Positions 1 to 6,828 of a DNA stretch of 17,043 nucleotides are shown one piece after another; the stretch's first letter is position 1, and the number at the start of each line of letters is the position of its first letter. Origin of the DNA: JBKBKC01 sp046294265. GTDB lineage: Bacteria; Pseudomonadota; Alphaproteobacteria; Rhodobacterales; Rhodobacteraceae. Below the pieces are notes generated by a model, which saw nothing but the letters and a program-made list of their open reading frames with translations, did not search any database and was not told the origin of the DNA. The stretch covers positions 1 through 17,043 of the forward strand of contig JBKBKC010000024.1 in NCBI GenBank assembly GCA_046294265.1. The letters run 5' to 3'. The position numbers were made by a program, and so were the translations under genes.

Positions 1-288
1 ATAGGTCGCGTCGATCATCACTGTCTTCGGAACCGTTGCTTCGGAGGCCAGCCCCTCCATCACCCGAGAGAAGATGCCCCTGTCGCTCCAACGCTTCCAC
101 CGATTGTAAAGGGCCTTCGGCGGGCCATACTCCTTGGGCGCATCGCACCACCGCAAGCCATTGCGATTGAGGAAGATAATACCGCTCAGGACACGCCGGT
201 CATCGACCCGCGGCATACCGTGGCTCTTCGGGAAGAACGGCCGAAGCCGGGCTATCTGTGCGTCCGTCAGCCAGAAGAGATTGCTCAT
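1..288 (-). CDS. IS5-family transposase OrfA, N-terminal part (runs off window)
   Basis: The minus strand is open from the ATG at 288 to the window edge, giving 96 codons that start MSNLFWLTDAQIARLRPFFP. It continues with the motif run RVDDRRVLSGI, then NGLRWCDAP, then YNRWKRWSDRGIF, and ends in VMIDATY. This is the N-terminal DUF4096-like DNA-binding domain typical of IS5/IS427 transposases, which are often made from two overlapping frames. ATG 288 is preferred over an in-frame ATG at 300 because the family usually begins MSNLFWL. The visible part has no frameshift. The catalytic DDE residues lie outside the window, so activity cannot be judged. Confidence 0.85.
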   Translation of the reverse strand, partial: MSNLFWLTDAQIARLRPFFPKSHGMPRVDDRRVLSGIIFLNRNGLRWCDAPKEYGPPKALYNRWKRWSDRGIFSRVMEGLASEATVPKTVMIDATY

Positions 289-362
289 CGTCACCCCCAT
301 CAGTTCGGGAGCTTGAACCACGCAGCTGACGCGACCCCAAGCAGATCAATCGGTCCTGACCC
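1..362 (-). mobile_element. IS5-family insertion sequence, left end (partial)
   Basis: This is the left part of an IS5-family element; the rest lies outside the window. Read on the minus strand, the putative terminus starts GGGTCAGGACCGATTG at 362 and is followed by a leader of about 70 bp before the transposase start at 288. The bases CTAG at 362-365 would suit an IS427-type target, but only one end is visible, so neither the terminus nor a target duplication can be proven. The element abuts phage-tail gene debris. Confidence 0.7.
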
Positions 363-365
363 TAG

Positions 366-1077
366 AGCCTCCCGACCTCGGGCTTGGCGCGATGGCCGAC
401 GATGCGCGTGGCCGGGCCGACGGCTATCGCGAGGCCGCAGGCGTGCTGGCCGATGCCGCAGGCCGCCGCCGGCCAGTTGGCAGGCGCTGCGCGACGCGGT
501 GACCGGCACCGGGACGGAGGCGGAAGCCGCGTTGGCAGATGCCGCCGGTTCGGCGGATGCCCTGAACACCGAACCGGACGACACCGCAGCCGCTGCCGGA
601 AGTGAAGGTGCCGCCGCGCGCGACGCCGGGGCGGCGGCGACTGAAGGGGCTGATCAGGCCGCGACGGGCTGGGGTGCGGTGACTGCAGCACTCACCGACT
701 ATGCCGCCAAGGCGCGCGACATCGGCGGTGATATCGGCCAGGGGCTGGTCGGGGCCTTCACCTCGGCCAAGAACGCGGTGGGCGAATTCGTCAAGACCGG
801 GAAGCTCGACTTCCGCGATCTGGTCACGTCGATGATCGCCGATCTGGCCAAACTGGCTGCCCGGCGCTTCATCCTCGGGCCGATCGCCAACGCCCTTTCC
901 GGAGCGCTTGGCGGTGCGGGCGGTATCTTCGCCAACATCCTGCACGCCGGTGGCATGGTCGGATCGCCGGGCCCCGGTCGTATAGTTCCTGCGCTGGCCT
1001 TTTCCAATGCCCCGCGCATGCACGGGGGCGGATGGGCCGGGATCAAGCCGGGCGAGGTTCCAGCGATCCTGCAACGC
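366..1077 (+). pseudogene. Phage tail tape-measure protein, C-terminal remnant (frameshifted)
   Basis: From about 476 to 1077 the plus frame reads as the C-terminal part of a lambda-type tail tape-measure protein. It has an Ala/Gly/Asp-rich stretch, a conserved block with LDFRDLVTSMIADLAKLAAR and a hydrophobic Gly-rich segment. The family ending HAGGMVG, APRMHGGGWAGIKPGEVPAILQRG follows. Upstream (about 390-460) the matching frame is different (MADDARGRADGYREAAGVLADA), so a frameshift sits near 455-480. The 5' part is missing at the IS5 boundary. The 3' end runs without a stop into a second tail gene. It is a relic of a prophage or gene-transfer-agent tail module. Tape-measure identity is clear from the C-terminal block; the source phage is not determined. 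Confidence 0.8.
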
Positions 1078-1238
1078 GGGGCGCGCGGGGGGCCGGAACG
1101 GCGCACGCAAGTGGTCGAACTGGCCTCCGGCGATGAGGAACGCAACGCCAGCTGGGCCAACAGCCGACGCCGCCATGATGTCGCCTACGGCATCCGCCGC
1201 GCTGACGATCTGGCGGCGGTTGTGGCCTTCATCGCCGC
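1078..1238 (+). pseudogene. DUF2460 phage/GTA tail protein, internal fragment
   Basis: In the same frame as the tape-measure remnant, about 54 codons match the N-terminal region of DUF2460 tail proteins (the GTA ORFg12-like family). The visible run is GARGGPERRTQVVELASG, then DEERNASWANSRRR, then YGIRRADDLAAVVAF. In tail modules of this type this gene normally lies directly downstream of the tape-measure gene and starts with about 15 residues that are absent here. The fragment stops near 1236, where an istB reading frame begins in another register. The translation then ends at a TGA at 1258. It is not a functional gene. Confidence 0.75.
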
Positions 1239-1634
1239 AAGGTCCGCCTCTTCTCCATGATCGAACCCGTCAATGCCCTCGAACAGGAAAAGGCCAAGGG
1301 CAAGGCCGGCCAGATCGCCGAAGGCTTGACCAAGCTCGACCTCGTGATCCTGGACGAGTTGGCATACCTGCCATTCAGCGCATCAGGCGGGGCACTGCTG
1401 TTCCACCTGCTGAGCAAGCTCCATGAGCGCACCAGTATCATCATCACCACCAATCTCAGGTTCAGCGCATGGGTAACGGTCTTTGGTGACGCAAGGATGA
1501 CCGTCGCCTTGCTCGACCGTCTCACCCGCCGCTGTCACATCCTCGAGACCGGAAACGACCGCTTCCGCTTCAAGGCCAGCTCGGCAGTAGCCAAAACGAA
1601 AAGGAAGAACACGCATGCCGTGACCCCAGCATAA
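1239..1634 (+). pseudogene. istB: IS21 helper ATPase IstB, 5'-truncated
   Basis: The frame reads KVRLFSMIEPVNALEQEKAK, then the Walker B block LDLVILDELAYLPF. After this come LLFHLLSKLHERTSIIITTN and a C-terminal GDARMTVALLDRLTRRCHILE, ending at TAA 1634. These are hallmarks of the AAA+ IstB/DnaC-like transposition helper. Only about 131 of the usual 245-260 residues remain, and the N-terminal domain with Walker A is gone, so it cannot be active. An in-frame ATG at 1257 exists but is an internal Met. The 5' break at about 1236-1241 joins directly to the DUF2460 fragment. Confidence 0.85.
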
Positions 1635-1707
1635 TCCGCGGAACATGATCTTCAGGGGGGTCAATCCTCGATGAAAAACCCGGATCACTTCCGGGTGGAA
1701 ATCAACA
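1239..1707 (+). mobile_element. IS21-family element, right half with right terminus
   Basis: This is the 3' half of an IS21-type element: the C-terminal half of istB followed by about 73 bp of non-coding end. The minus-strand reading of the right tip is TGTTGATTTCCACCCGGAAG, starting at 1707. It has the TG...CA character and the TTGATTTCCACCC-like sequence seen at ends of alphaproteobacterial IS21 elements. istA, the istB start and the left end are missing. The right tip is 28 bp from the stop codon of the yqeB-like gene. Confidence 0.75.
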
Positions 1708-1734
1708 CTTTCAGGACGTTTCGGGCGCTGAGTT

Positions 1735-2625
1735 TCATGATGGAAACTCCGTTCTGGAGGTGAAAAGGGATGGCTTGTCGGGAGAGGCGGTCTTTTGGGG
1801 AGCAAAGTCGGGCACGCGCAGACGCGTCCGGTGGATGGCGCACGCGACGCCCTCGGCGCTGGCGGCCGGACGCTGGCCAAGTCCGGTGAAGAGGGCCAGA
1901 TGCGGCGGGCGCGGATCAACTTCGCAAATCTTGTCGCGCGTCAAGATCGCGATCCGGTCCCGCAGCATCCCACGCAGGGTGCCCGAGATCGGGGCCACGA
2001 CGGAATGATCCGCAATGCGTGCAACGGCTTCGCCCGCGGCGACCGGATCGCCGATGTCGCGCAGAACCGTCAGCGGGCCTGCAACCTGCGCATAGACGAT
2101 CCGCGCGCGTCCCACGCCGTCGATGGCGCGCGGCTCACCGGCCAAAGCGGCGGTCGGGCCACGGGAAATGACCGCGCCCAGGTCCGGGCCCCAGCGCGTC
2201 TCGATGGCCAGGGTGCAGGTTTCGCCCGCGACATGCCCGGGCCCGCAGCCGATAGACAGACCCGCCCGCCCGAGCAGGCTCAACGGCTGCCCGCGCTTGG
2301 CCAGCCTTGCATCGGCAGCAACGGCCCAGGGCAGAAGGTCCAGCGCCGCGTCCGTGTCCAGGGCCAGAAACGGGACCGCGCCGACAGGGCAACCGTTCCG
2401 CAGGACCTGCTCAAGCGTGATCCGGACGCGGGCGGCCCCGGCCAGCACAGCTGATCCATCCCACCAGACATCCGCAAAGGACATGGCGCGCCGATGCACC
2501 TTGGGAGGGGCATCCGCCACCAGCACCACGAAGTGCCCATCCCGATGCAGGCGGTGTGCCACGGCCGAGGCCACCTCGGACAGGCCAAAGACCAGGATCG
2601 GTCCCATGACACCGGCGCGGGTCAT
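1735..2625 (-). CDS. YqeB/EF2563-family molybdenum hydroxylase accessory protein
   Basis: This is a 296-residue protein. Its N-terminal Rossmann-like segment (ILVFGLSEVASAVAHRLHRDG) is followed by a VHRRAMSFADVWWDG block. The core has DARLAKRG, then LSIGCGPGHVAGE, then AIETRWGPDLG, and a lipoyl/biotinyl-like fold follows at about residues 195-235 (GDPVAAGEAVARIADHSVVAPISG). This order matches the EF2563/YqeB family, named for selenium-dependent molybdenum hydroxylase systems. The exact biochemical role is unsettled; cofactor maturation of xanthine-dehydrogenase-like enzymes is the usual inference. The ATG overlaps the stop of the upstream permease gene by 4 bp, so the two are translationally coupled at the end of the mod operon. 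The last 30 or so residues look low-conservation, and the stop lies 28 bp from the IS21 tip. Selenium dependence is not shown by the sequence. Confidence 0.75.
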   Translation of the reverse strand: MTRAGVMGPILVFGLSEVASAVAHRLHRDGHFVVLVADAPPKVHRRAMSFADVWWDGSAVLAGAARVRITLEQVLRNGCPVGAVPFLALDTDAALDLLPWAVAADARLAKRGQPLSLLGRAGLSIGCGPGHVAGETCTLAIETRWGPDLGAVISRGPTAALAGEPRAIDGVGRARIVYAQVAGPLTVLRDIGDPVAAGEAVARIADHSVVAPISGTLRGMLRDRIAILTRDKICEVDPRPPHLALFTGLGQRPAASAEGVACAIHRTRLRVPDFAPQKTASPDKPSLFTSRTEFPS

Positions 2626-3440
2626 CGTCGCGCCTCCTGCGGCAGGTGGCGGAACACGCCCCAGGCCGACCAGATCAGGATGAAGCCCAGCCCGATCTTG
2701 AGCGCCTGGCCCGGCACGTGGCCAAGCGCCAGTGCGCCGAGGATGGCCCCCGCGATCGACCCTGCCCCGAGCGGCAGGATGGTTGCGCGCCAGACCGGCC
2801 TTTCAAGCAGCACCGATCCCGCCCCGAAATGGCGCGTCAATCCGACAGCTATGGTCGGCATCCCCACCAGCATCGACATTGAACCCGCCAGTTTCACGTC
2901 CACGCCAAACAGCAGGATGAACACGGGGATGATCAACTCGCCTCCCGCGACACCGAGAAGCGAGGACACAAGACCGATCACCACCCCACAGGCGGCGGCC
3001 ATCACGACCGTTGCAATCAACCCTTCCCCGACCAGCCGCACAGGCTTCGCCACGAGCAGTCCTTCGGCAATCAGCACGAAGCCGAGCCCCACGAGCAGGA
3101 TCAGGATCAACCGGCCCAAAAGCCTGTCGGATGCGCTGCGCAGCCAGCCCGCGCCGATCCAGGCCGCCGACATCGACCCCGCCAGCATCCCCAGCACGGC
3201 CGGAAGATGCTGCCCGATTGCGGCCATGGGCACCGAGGCGGCACGGAACGGAAAGGCGGCCGCCAGCACGATGAAGCTGGCCACAAGGTTCACCGCCACC
3301 GCCTCGCGCGCCGAAAACCGCAGGGCGCCGACCAGGGCGGGAAGGCGGAACTCGGCCCCGCCAAGGCCGATCAGCCCGCCCGCTGTGCCGACAGCCGCGC
3401 CGATCCCGAAGGACAGGCCGGGGCGGTCGGGGCGGGTCAT
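2622..3440 (-). CDS. TauE/SafE (TSUP) family membrane permease
   Basis: This 272-residue, strongly hydrophobic protein has about eight predicted membrane segments and two related halves. Each half starts with the TSUP-type glycine-rich motif: GAAVGTAGGLIGLGGAEFRLPAL near residue 12, and GLVSSLLGVAGGELIIPVF near residue 155. The family moves sulfur oxyanions and small organosulfonates across the inner membrane. The substrate cannot be read from sequence. The gene overlaps modC by 4 bp upstream and the yqeB-like gene by 4 bp downstream, so it is an operon member. A role in exporting sulfite or thiosulfate, or in handling another oxyanion alongside molybdate, is inference from context. Confidence 0.85.
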   Translation of the reverse strand: MTRPDRPGLSFGIGAAVGTAGGLIGLGGAEFRLPALVGALRFSAREAVAVNLVASFIVLAAAFPFRAASVPMAAIGQHLPAVLGMLAGSMSAAWIGAGWLRSASDRLLGRLILILLVGLGFVLIAEGLLVAKPVRLVGEGLIATVVMAAACGVVIGLVSSLLGVAGGELIIPVFILLFGVDVKLAGSMSMLVGMPTIAVGLTRHFGAGSVLLERPVWRATILPLGAGSIAGAILGALALGHVPGQALKIGLGFILIWSAWGVFRHLPQEARR

Positions 3441-4537
3441 TCGGCGGCCCGTCCGGCCTCGGGCACGCGCGCGACGTGGTCACGGGCCACCGACATGGAT
3501 TTCAGGATGGCGTGGACGGCATCACCCGGTTGCAGGGCCATCTGGTCGGCGGCGCGTCGGGTGATGCGGGCCAGGATCTCCTGCGCGCCGACCCGCACAT
3601 GCACGGTCACGGCGGGCCCCTTGCCGGGAACGACCTGTGCCACCACGCCTGCCAGGATGTTCTGCGCCGACAGCCCCTCGGGCCGGGCGCGTGACAGGAT
3701 CACCTCATGCGCCATGATCCGCACCCGGACCTTCGTGCCGGGCGCGCCCTCGACGCCGGGCAGGAACAGCGGGCCCGCCTCGGCCTCCAGCCGGGTCAGC
3801 CCATCGGGGCCATGCTCGGCAATGGCGGCGGGCAGCATCACCGCAACCTCGCGGATGCCCATGGCGCGCAATGCCTCCGTATCGGCCATGACCTGCGCGG
3901 TGGTGCCTTCGCGCACCACGCGGCCCGCCTCGATCACCACCATCCGGTCGGCCAAAAGCTGCGCCTCGTTCATGTCATGCGTCACCAGCACCACGGGCAT
4001 GGCCAGATGGCGGCGCAGGTCGATGATCTCGGCATAGAGTTTCTCGCGCGTGGCGCGGTCCACCGCCGAGAACGGTTCGTCCAGCAACAGCGCCTGCGGC
4101 TTGCGCGCCAGTGCCCGGGCCACCGCCACGCGCTGCTGCTGGCCGCCCGACAGCTGCGCGGGCTTGCGCGCGGCAAGGCCGTGCAGGTTCACGAGGTCAA
4201 GGATGCGCGCGGCCTCGGCCGCGTCGGGGGCATCCATCGCGGCCATGACGTTCTGCCCCGCCGTCATGTGCGGAAAAAGGGCGTAATTTTGGAACACCAC
4301 CCCGACGCGGCGCCGGTGTGTGGGCAGATCAACGCCCGTGCCGGTATCGAGCCAGGGCGTGCCATCCACCGCAACCCGCGCCGCCGTGGGTCGCCACAGC
4401 CCTGCGATGCTGCGCAGGATGGTCGTCTTGCCCGATCCTGAATGGCCGACCAGCGCCATAAGCTCCCCCGGTTCCACCCGGAAGGCAACGTCCAGCGGAA
4501 TGGGCGCCGTGGCCCGTGCCATCACTTCCAGCGCCAT
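3437..4537 (-). CDS. modC: Molybdate ABC transporter ATP-binding protein ModC
   Basis: This 366-residue ABC ATPase has Walker A GHSGSGKTT at 31-39, the Q-loop in VFQNYALFPH (Q83), signature LSGGQ at 129-133, Walker B ALLLDEP at 149-155, and the switch His in VTHD (H187). A C-terminal regulatory region follows. Its last part (about 291-360, LSAQNILAGVV to AILKSMSV) has the TOBE/Mop fold pattern that binds molybdate. It energises molybdate uptake at the cytoplasmic face with ModB. The start is the ATG at 4537, which shares one base with the modB stop (TGATG), giving translational coupling. It is the only protein in this operon with a visible Mop-type domain, since the local ModE lacks one. All catalytic motifs are intact. 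Confidence 0.93.
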   Translation of the reverse strand: MALEVMARATAPIPLDVAFRVEPGELMALVGHSGSGKTTILRSIAGLWRPTAARVAVDGTPWLDTGTGVDLPTHRRRVGVVFQNYALFPHMTAGQNVMAAMDAPDAAEAARILDLVNLHGLAARKPAQLSGGQQQRVAVARALARKPQALLLDEPFSAVDRATREKLYAEIIDLRRHLAMPVVLVTHDMNEAQLLADRMVVIEAGRVVREGTTAQVMADTEALRAMGIREVAVMLPAAIAEHGPDGLTRLEAEAGPLFLPGVEGAPGTKVRVRIMAHEVILSRARPEGLSAQNILAGVVAQVVPGKGPAVTVHVRVGAQEILARITRRAADQMALQPGDAVHAILKSMSVARDHVARVPEAGRAAE

Positions 4538-5205
4538 CAGGACAACCTCCTGCCCACGCGGGCGGACAGCCAGTAGGTCAGCGCGATGGTGAAAAGTGAG
4601 ATCGCCACCAGCGTGGCCGACATGATCGCGGCCCCCCGGTCATCGAACCCCTGCACCTTGTCATAGATGGAAATGGCGATGGTCTTGGTCTCGCCCGGGA
4701 TGGACCCGCCCACCATCAGCACGATGCCGAATTCGCCCAGCGTATGGGCAAAGGTCAGCACCATCGCCGTCATCAGCCCCGGCCAGGCCAGCGGCAATTC
4801 GACCTTCCAGAGCGAGGCCGTGGGCGACATTCCACAGCACCGCGCGGCCTCGCGCACCTCGACCGCGATGGCCTCGAACCCGCGTTGCGCGGGCTGGATG
4901 GCGAAGGGCAGGTTGAAGATCACGCTCGCCACCACCAGACCTTCAAAGCTGAACACCAGCTGATGGCCAAATGTCTGCTGCCAGAACGCCCCCACTGGAG
5001 AGTTCCGCCCGAAGGCCACCAGCAGGTAGAACCCGAACACCGTGGGCGGCAGCACGAGGGGCAGCATCACCAGCGCTTCCACCAGCCCTTTGGCGCGGAA
5101 CTGCCGGAACGCCAGGAATCGCCCCATGAGGATCGAGACGGGCAGCAGGATCGCCACCGTCCAGCCCGCAAGCCGCATCGAGAGCCATAGCGCCGTCCAG
5201 TCCAT
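4537..5205 (-). CDS. modB: Molybdate ABC transporter permease ModB
   Basis: This 222-residue inner-membrane protein has about five membrane segments and the usual ModB size. The cytoplasmic EAA loop, which docks on ModC, is visible as EVREAARCCGMSPTASLWKV followed by ELPLAWPGLMTA. An upstream FLAFRQFRAKGLVEALVMLP and LPPTVFGFYLL are also typical of ModB. The gene starts 3 bp after modA ends and its stop overlaps the modC start, so modABC is one transcription unit. It forms the homodimeric channel for molybdate or tungstate. Confidence 0.93.
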   Translation of the reverse strand: MDWTALWLSMRLAGWTVAILLPVSILMGRFLAFRQFRAKGLVEALVMLPLVLPPTVFGFYLLVAFGRNSPVGAFWQQTFGHQLVFSFEGLVVASVIFNLPFAIQPAQRGFEAIAVEVREAARCCGMSPTASLWKVELPLAWPGLMTAMVLTFAHTLGEFGIVLMVGGSIPGETKTIAISIYDKVQGFDDRGAAIMSATLVAISLFTIALTYWLSARVGRRLS

Positions 5206-5208
5206 CGG

Positions 5209-5997
5209 TCATTCGTCCGGCAGAACGAAGCCGTAGCGTTCCATGATCTCGCGCGCGGCGGGCGCGTTCATATAGGCATAGAACGCCTGCGCCACCTCGC
5301 CCGAGTTGTTCAACAGGACCATGCGCTGGCGCAGCGGTTCGTGGAAATCTTCGGGCACAAGGTCCGAAGTGCCCAGGTCGCGCAACTGCGGCGCCAGCGC
5401 CAGCGACAGCGCGATGATTCCGCCCTCAGCATTGCCCGACAGCGCGAATTGCGCCGCTTGACTCACGTTCTCGCCCAGGACGAGGAAGGGCTGGATATCC
5501 TCCCACAGCCCCGCATGCTGCAACGCCTCGCGGGCGCGCTTGCCATAGGGCGCGTGATCGGGGTTGGCGATGGCAAAGCGGGTGATCCTGCCTTCGGCGA
5601 GCGCCACGCGAAGGCTTTCCAGCGTGCCGTCGGCTGGCAGCGTGGACCCCGGCGGAACCTTCACCACGATCCGCCCCAGCGCATAAAGATCGCCCTCGGT
5701 CGGGGCAAAGCCGTCCTTGTGCAGGTCGAAGATGAACTTCTCATCCGCCGCCATGAAGATCTGGAACGGCGCGCCTTCGCGGATCTGGCGGGCGAAGTTG
5801 CCGGTGGAGCCAAAGGACAGCCGCACCTCCATTCCCGTCTCGGCCTTGAAGGCGACGGCGATCTCCTCGACCGCGAATTGCAGGTCCGCAGCTGCAGCGA
5901 CAACGGGCGCGTCGGCCTGGGCAACGGCAGGCCCCGCGCCAAGGGCAAGGGCCGTTATGGCGGCAAGGACGGAACGGCGGACGAAGGATGCAGGCAT
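5209..5997 (-). CDS. modA: Periplasmic molybdate-binding protein ModA
   Basis: This is a 262-residue periplasmic binding protein. An N-terminal signal peptide (RRSVLAAITALALGAGPAVA, likely cut before QADA) leads into VVAAAADLQFAVEEI. After this come FGSTGNFARQIREGAPF, then FMAADEKF, then FAIANPDHAPYGKRAREAL, then ENVSQ and EGGIIALSLAL. This is the ModA fold and length. The first oxyanion-contact Ser of E. coli ModA (AAASLT) aligns with Asp38 here (AAADLQ), while the second site (S64-T65 in GSTG) is kept, so exact ligand preference may differ. The leader carries GGGGAAG as Shine-Dalgarno, and an 18-bp dyad lies just upstream. It is the first transporter gene of the operon, 64 bp after modE. 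Confidence 0.9.
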   Translation of the reverse strand: MPASFVRRSVLAAITALALGAGPAVAQADAPVVAAAADLQFAVEEIAVAFKAETGMEVRLSFGSTGNFARQIREGAPFQIFMAADEKFIFDLHKDGFAPTEGDLYALGRIVVKVPPGSTLPADGTLESLRVALAEGRITRFAIANPDHAPYGKRAREALQHAGLWEDIQPFLVLGENVSQAAQFALSGNAEGGIIALSLALAPQLRDLGTSDLVPEDFHEPLRQRMVLLNNSGEVAQAFYAYMNAPAAREIMERYGFVLPDE

Positions 5998-6010
5998 GAC
6001 GTTCTTCCCC

Positions 6011-6036
6011 TGGCTATGGTTCGCAAACCATATCGC
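6011..6036 (-). promoter_or_regulatory. Candidate ModE operator (Mop-box-like dyad) before modA
   Basis: The core 6015-6032 is a perfect inverted repeat, TATGGTT-CGCA-AACCATA. It has partial outward matches (TGGC on one side, TCGCCA on the other), so each half resembles a CGATAT-like ModE half-site. It lies 18 bp before the modA ATG, directly upstream of the Shine-Dalgarno region. Binding there would block modABC transcription or leader formation when molybdate is plentiful. The dyad is seen directly; ModE as the ligand is inference from position. Confidence 0.6.
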
Positions 6037-6061
6037 CAGAAGTTTGCAAGCCTGGCAAGCG

Positions 6062-6433
6062 CTATTTTTCGCGGGGAATATCGCTTAGCAGAGCCTGCAG
6101 GGCATCGAGGTGCGGCAGGCCCGCCACGGCCGCATCCGCCTCGAAGGCGCGATAGAGGCCCAGAACGGTCTTCCCCGTCTCGGTCAACACGGCCCCGCCC
6201 CCGCCCGGCCCCCCGCGCGTGCTGTCCACCAGCGGTTCCCTGAACATGGCGTTCAACATGCCGACCAACTGCCACGCGCGCTTGTAGCTCATACCCATTT
6301 CGCGCCCTGCCGCCGCGATCGAGCCACAACGGCCGATGCGCTCCAGCAGTTCGGCCTTGCCCGGCCCGATCATCTCTGCATCGCCAAAGACGATGCGGAT
6401 GCGCAGGACAGGGCGTTTGGCGTGTTCATCCAT
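6062..6433 (-). CDS. modE: ModE-type regulator, DNA-binding domain only
   Basis: This 123-residue winged-helix protein belongs to the ModE N-terminal class. It has an LRIRIVFGDAEMIGPGKAEL strand-helix start and the helix-turn-helix GRCGSIAAAGREMGMSYKRA at about 36-53. The wing follows, around PLVDSTRGGPGGGGAVLTETG, then a helical C-terminus. The start is placed at the ATG at 6433 (MDEHAKRP), because the extra 16 codons from an upstream ATG at 6481 do not look conserved. Full-length ModE proteins are about twice as long and carry two Mop-type molybdate domains, which are absent here. The gene lies directly upstream of modA on the same strand and is the obvious candidate regulator of the operon. 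Confidence 0.85.
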   Translation of the reverse strand: MDEHAKRPVLRIRIVFGDAEMIGPGKAELLERIGRCGSIAAAGREMGMSYKRAWQLVGMLNAMFREPLVDSTRGGPGGGGAVLTETGKTVLGLYRAFEADAAVAGLPHLDALQALLSDIPREK

Positions 6434-6639
6434 AACGCATAGTCCGATGCCCGCCGTGGCAATGCAAGCGCCCCAAAGCAATCCGCACCGCGCCGACTGA
6501 CCCGCCCACCAGCACCACCCCTTCCTTTTAATCTACCCTCGAGCGAATTGGATTGCCGCCGTCCGGACAATGGGTCCTGCGGCAGGGCGGTGTTGCGTAA
6601 CTCACGCGTGAGGCATGATTGCCCCTTTCCCCTCTGGCG
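6434..6639. other. Non-coding region upstream of modE
   Basis: No convincing gene is present here; the open frames lack family features. The minus strand contains a possible weak promoter for modE, TTGCAT about 17 bases before GACTAT, ending right at the modE start. That would make a very short or absent leader. This is speculative. The left edge of the IS110 debris lies next to it. Confidence 0.35.
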
Positions 6640-6828
6640 TCATGCCACGATCTTGGCAGTGCCGAGGGCAGAGAAGTGGTGGATTATGGCGACGCGTATC
6701 TCGGGCATTTCTGCGATCGGCATCGTGCTGACAACCGGGCCGATTCCCGGGATAGAGCGGAGAACATTGCTGGTCTCTTTTTCGGGGAGTTTTGCGACAG
6801 GAACCGCAAGCCCGGGCATTTCTTCCAA
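6640..6828 (-). pseudogene. IS110-family transposase remnant (C-terminal Transposase_20 part)
   Basis: A short minus-strand frame contains KLPEKETSNVLRSIPGIGP followed by VVSTMPIAEMPE. This is the helix-hairpin-helix-like IPGIGP block at the start of the C-terminal Transposase_20 domain of IS110 transposases. After MPE the match is lost and the frame ends in an unrelated tail (GTAKIVA, stop at 6640). Upstream residues (NQLEEMPG) may also be foreign. Only about 35 codons are recognisable, so it is a fossil. A second IS110 piece lies at 7343-7685 on the same strand, and the two could derive from one element split by later insertions and deletions. Confidence 0.6.

Noticed and set aside
220..1260. 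346-codon plus-strand frame taken as one novel gene
   Set aside because: It is a chimera of IS5 end, tape-measure remnant and DUF2460 fragment, with a frameshift inside the phage part.
2494..3564. 356-codon plus-strand frame opposite the TSUP and yqeB-like genes
   Set aside because: It has Pro/Arg/Ser-rich low-complexity composition, is antisense to clear genes, and has no motif.
5341..6243. 300-codon plus-strand frame opposite modA and modE
   Set aside because: It is a shadow of modA and modE; no conserved domain was recognised.
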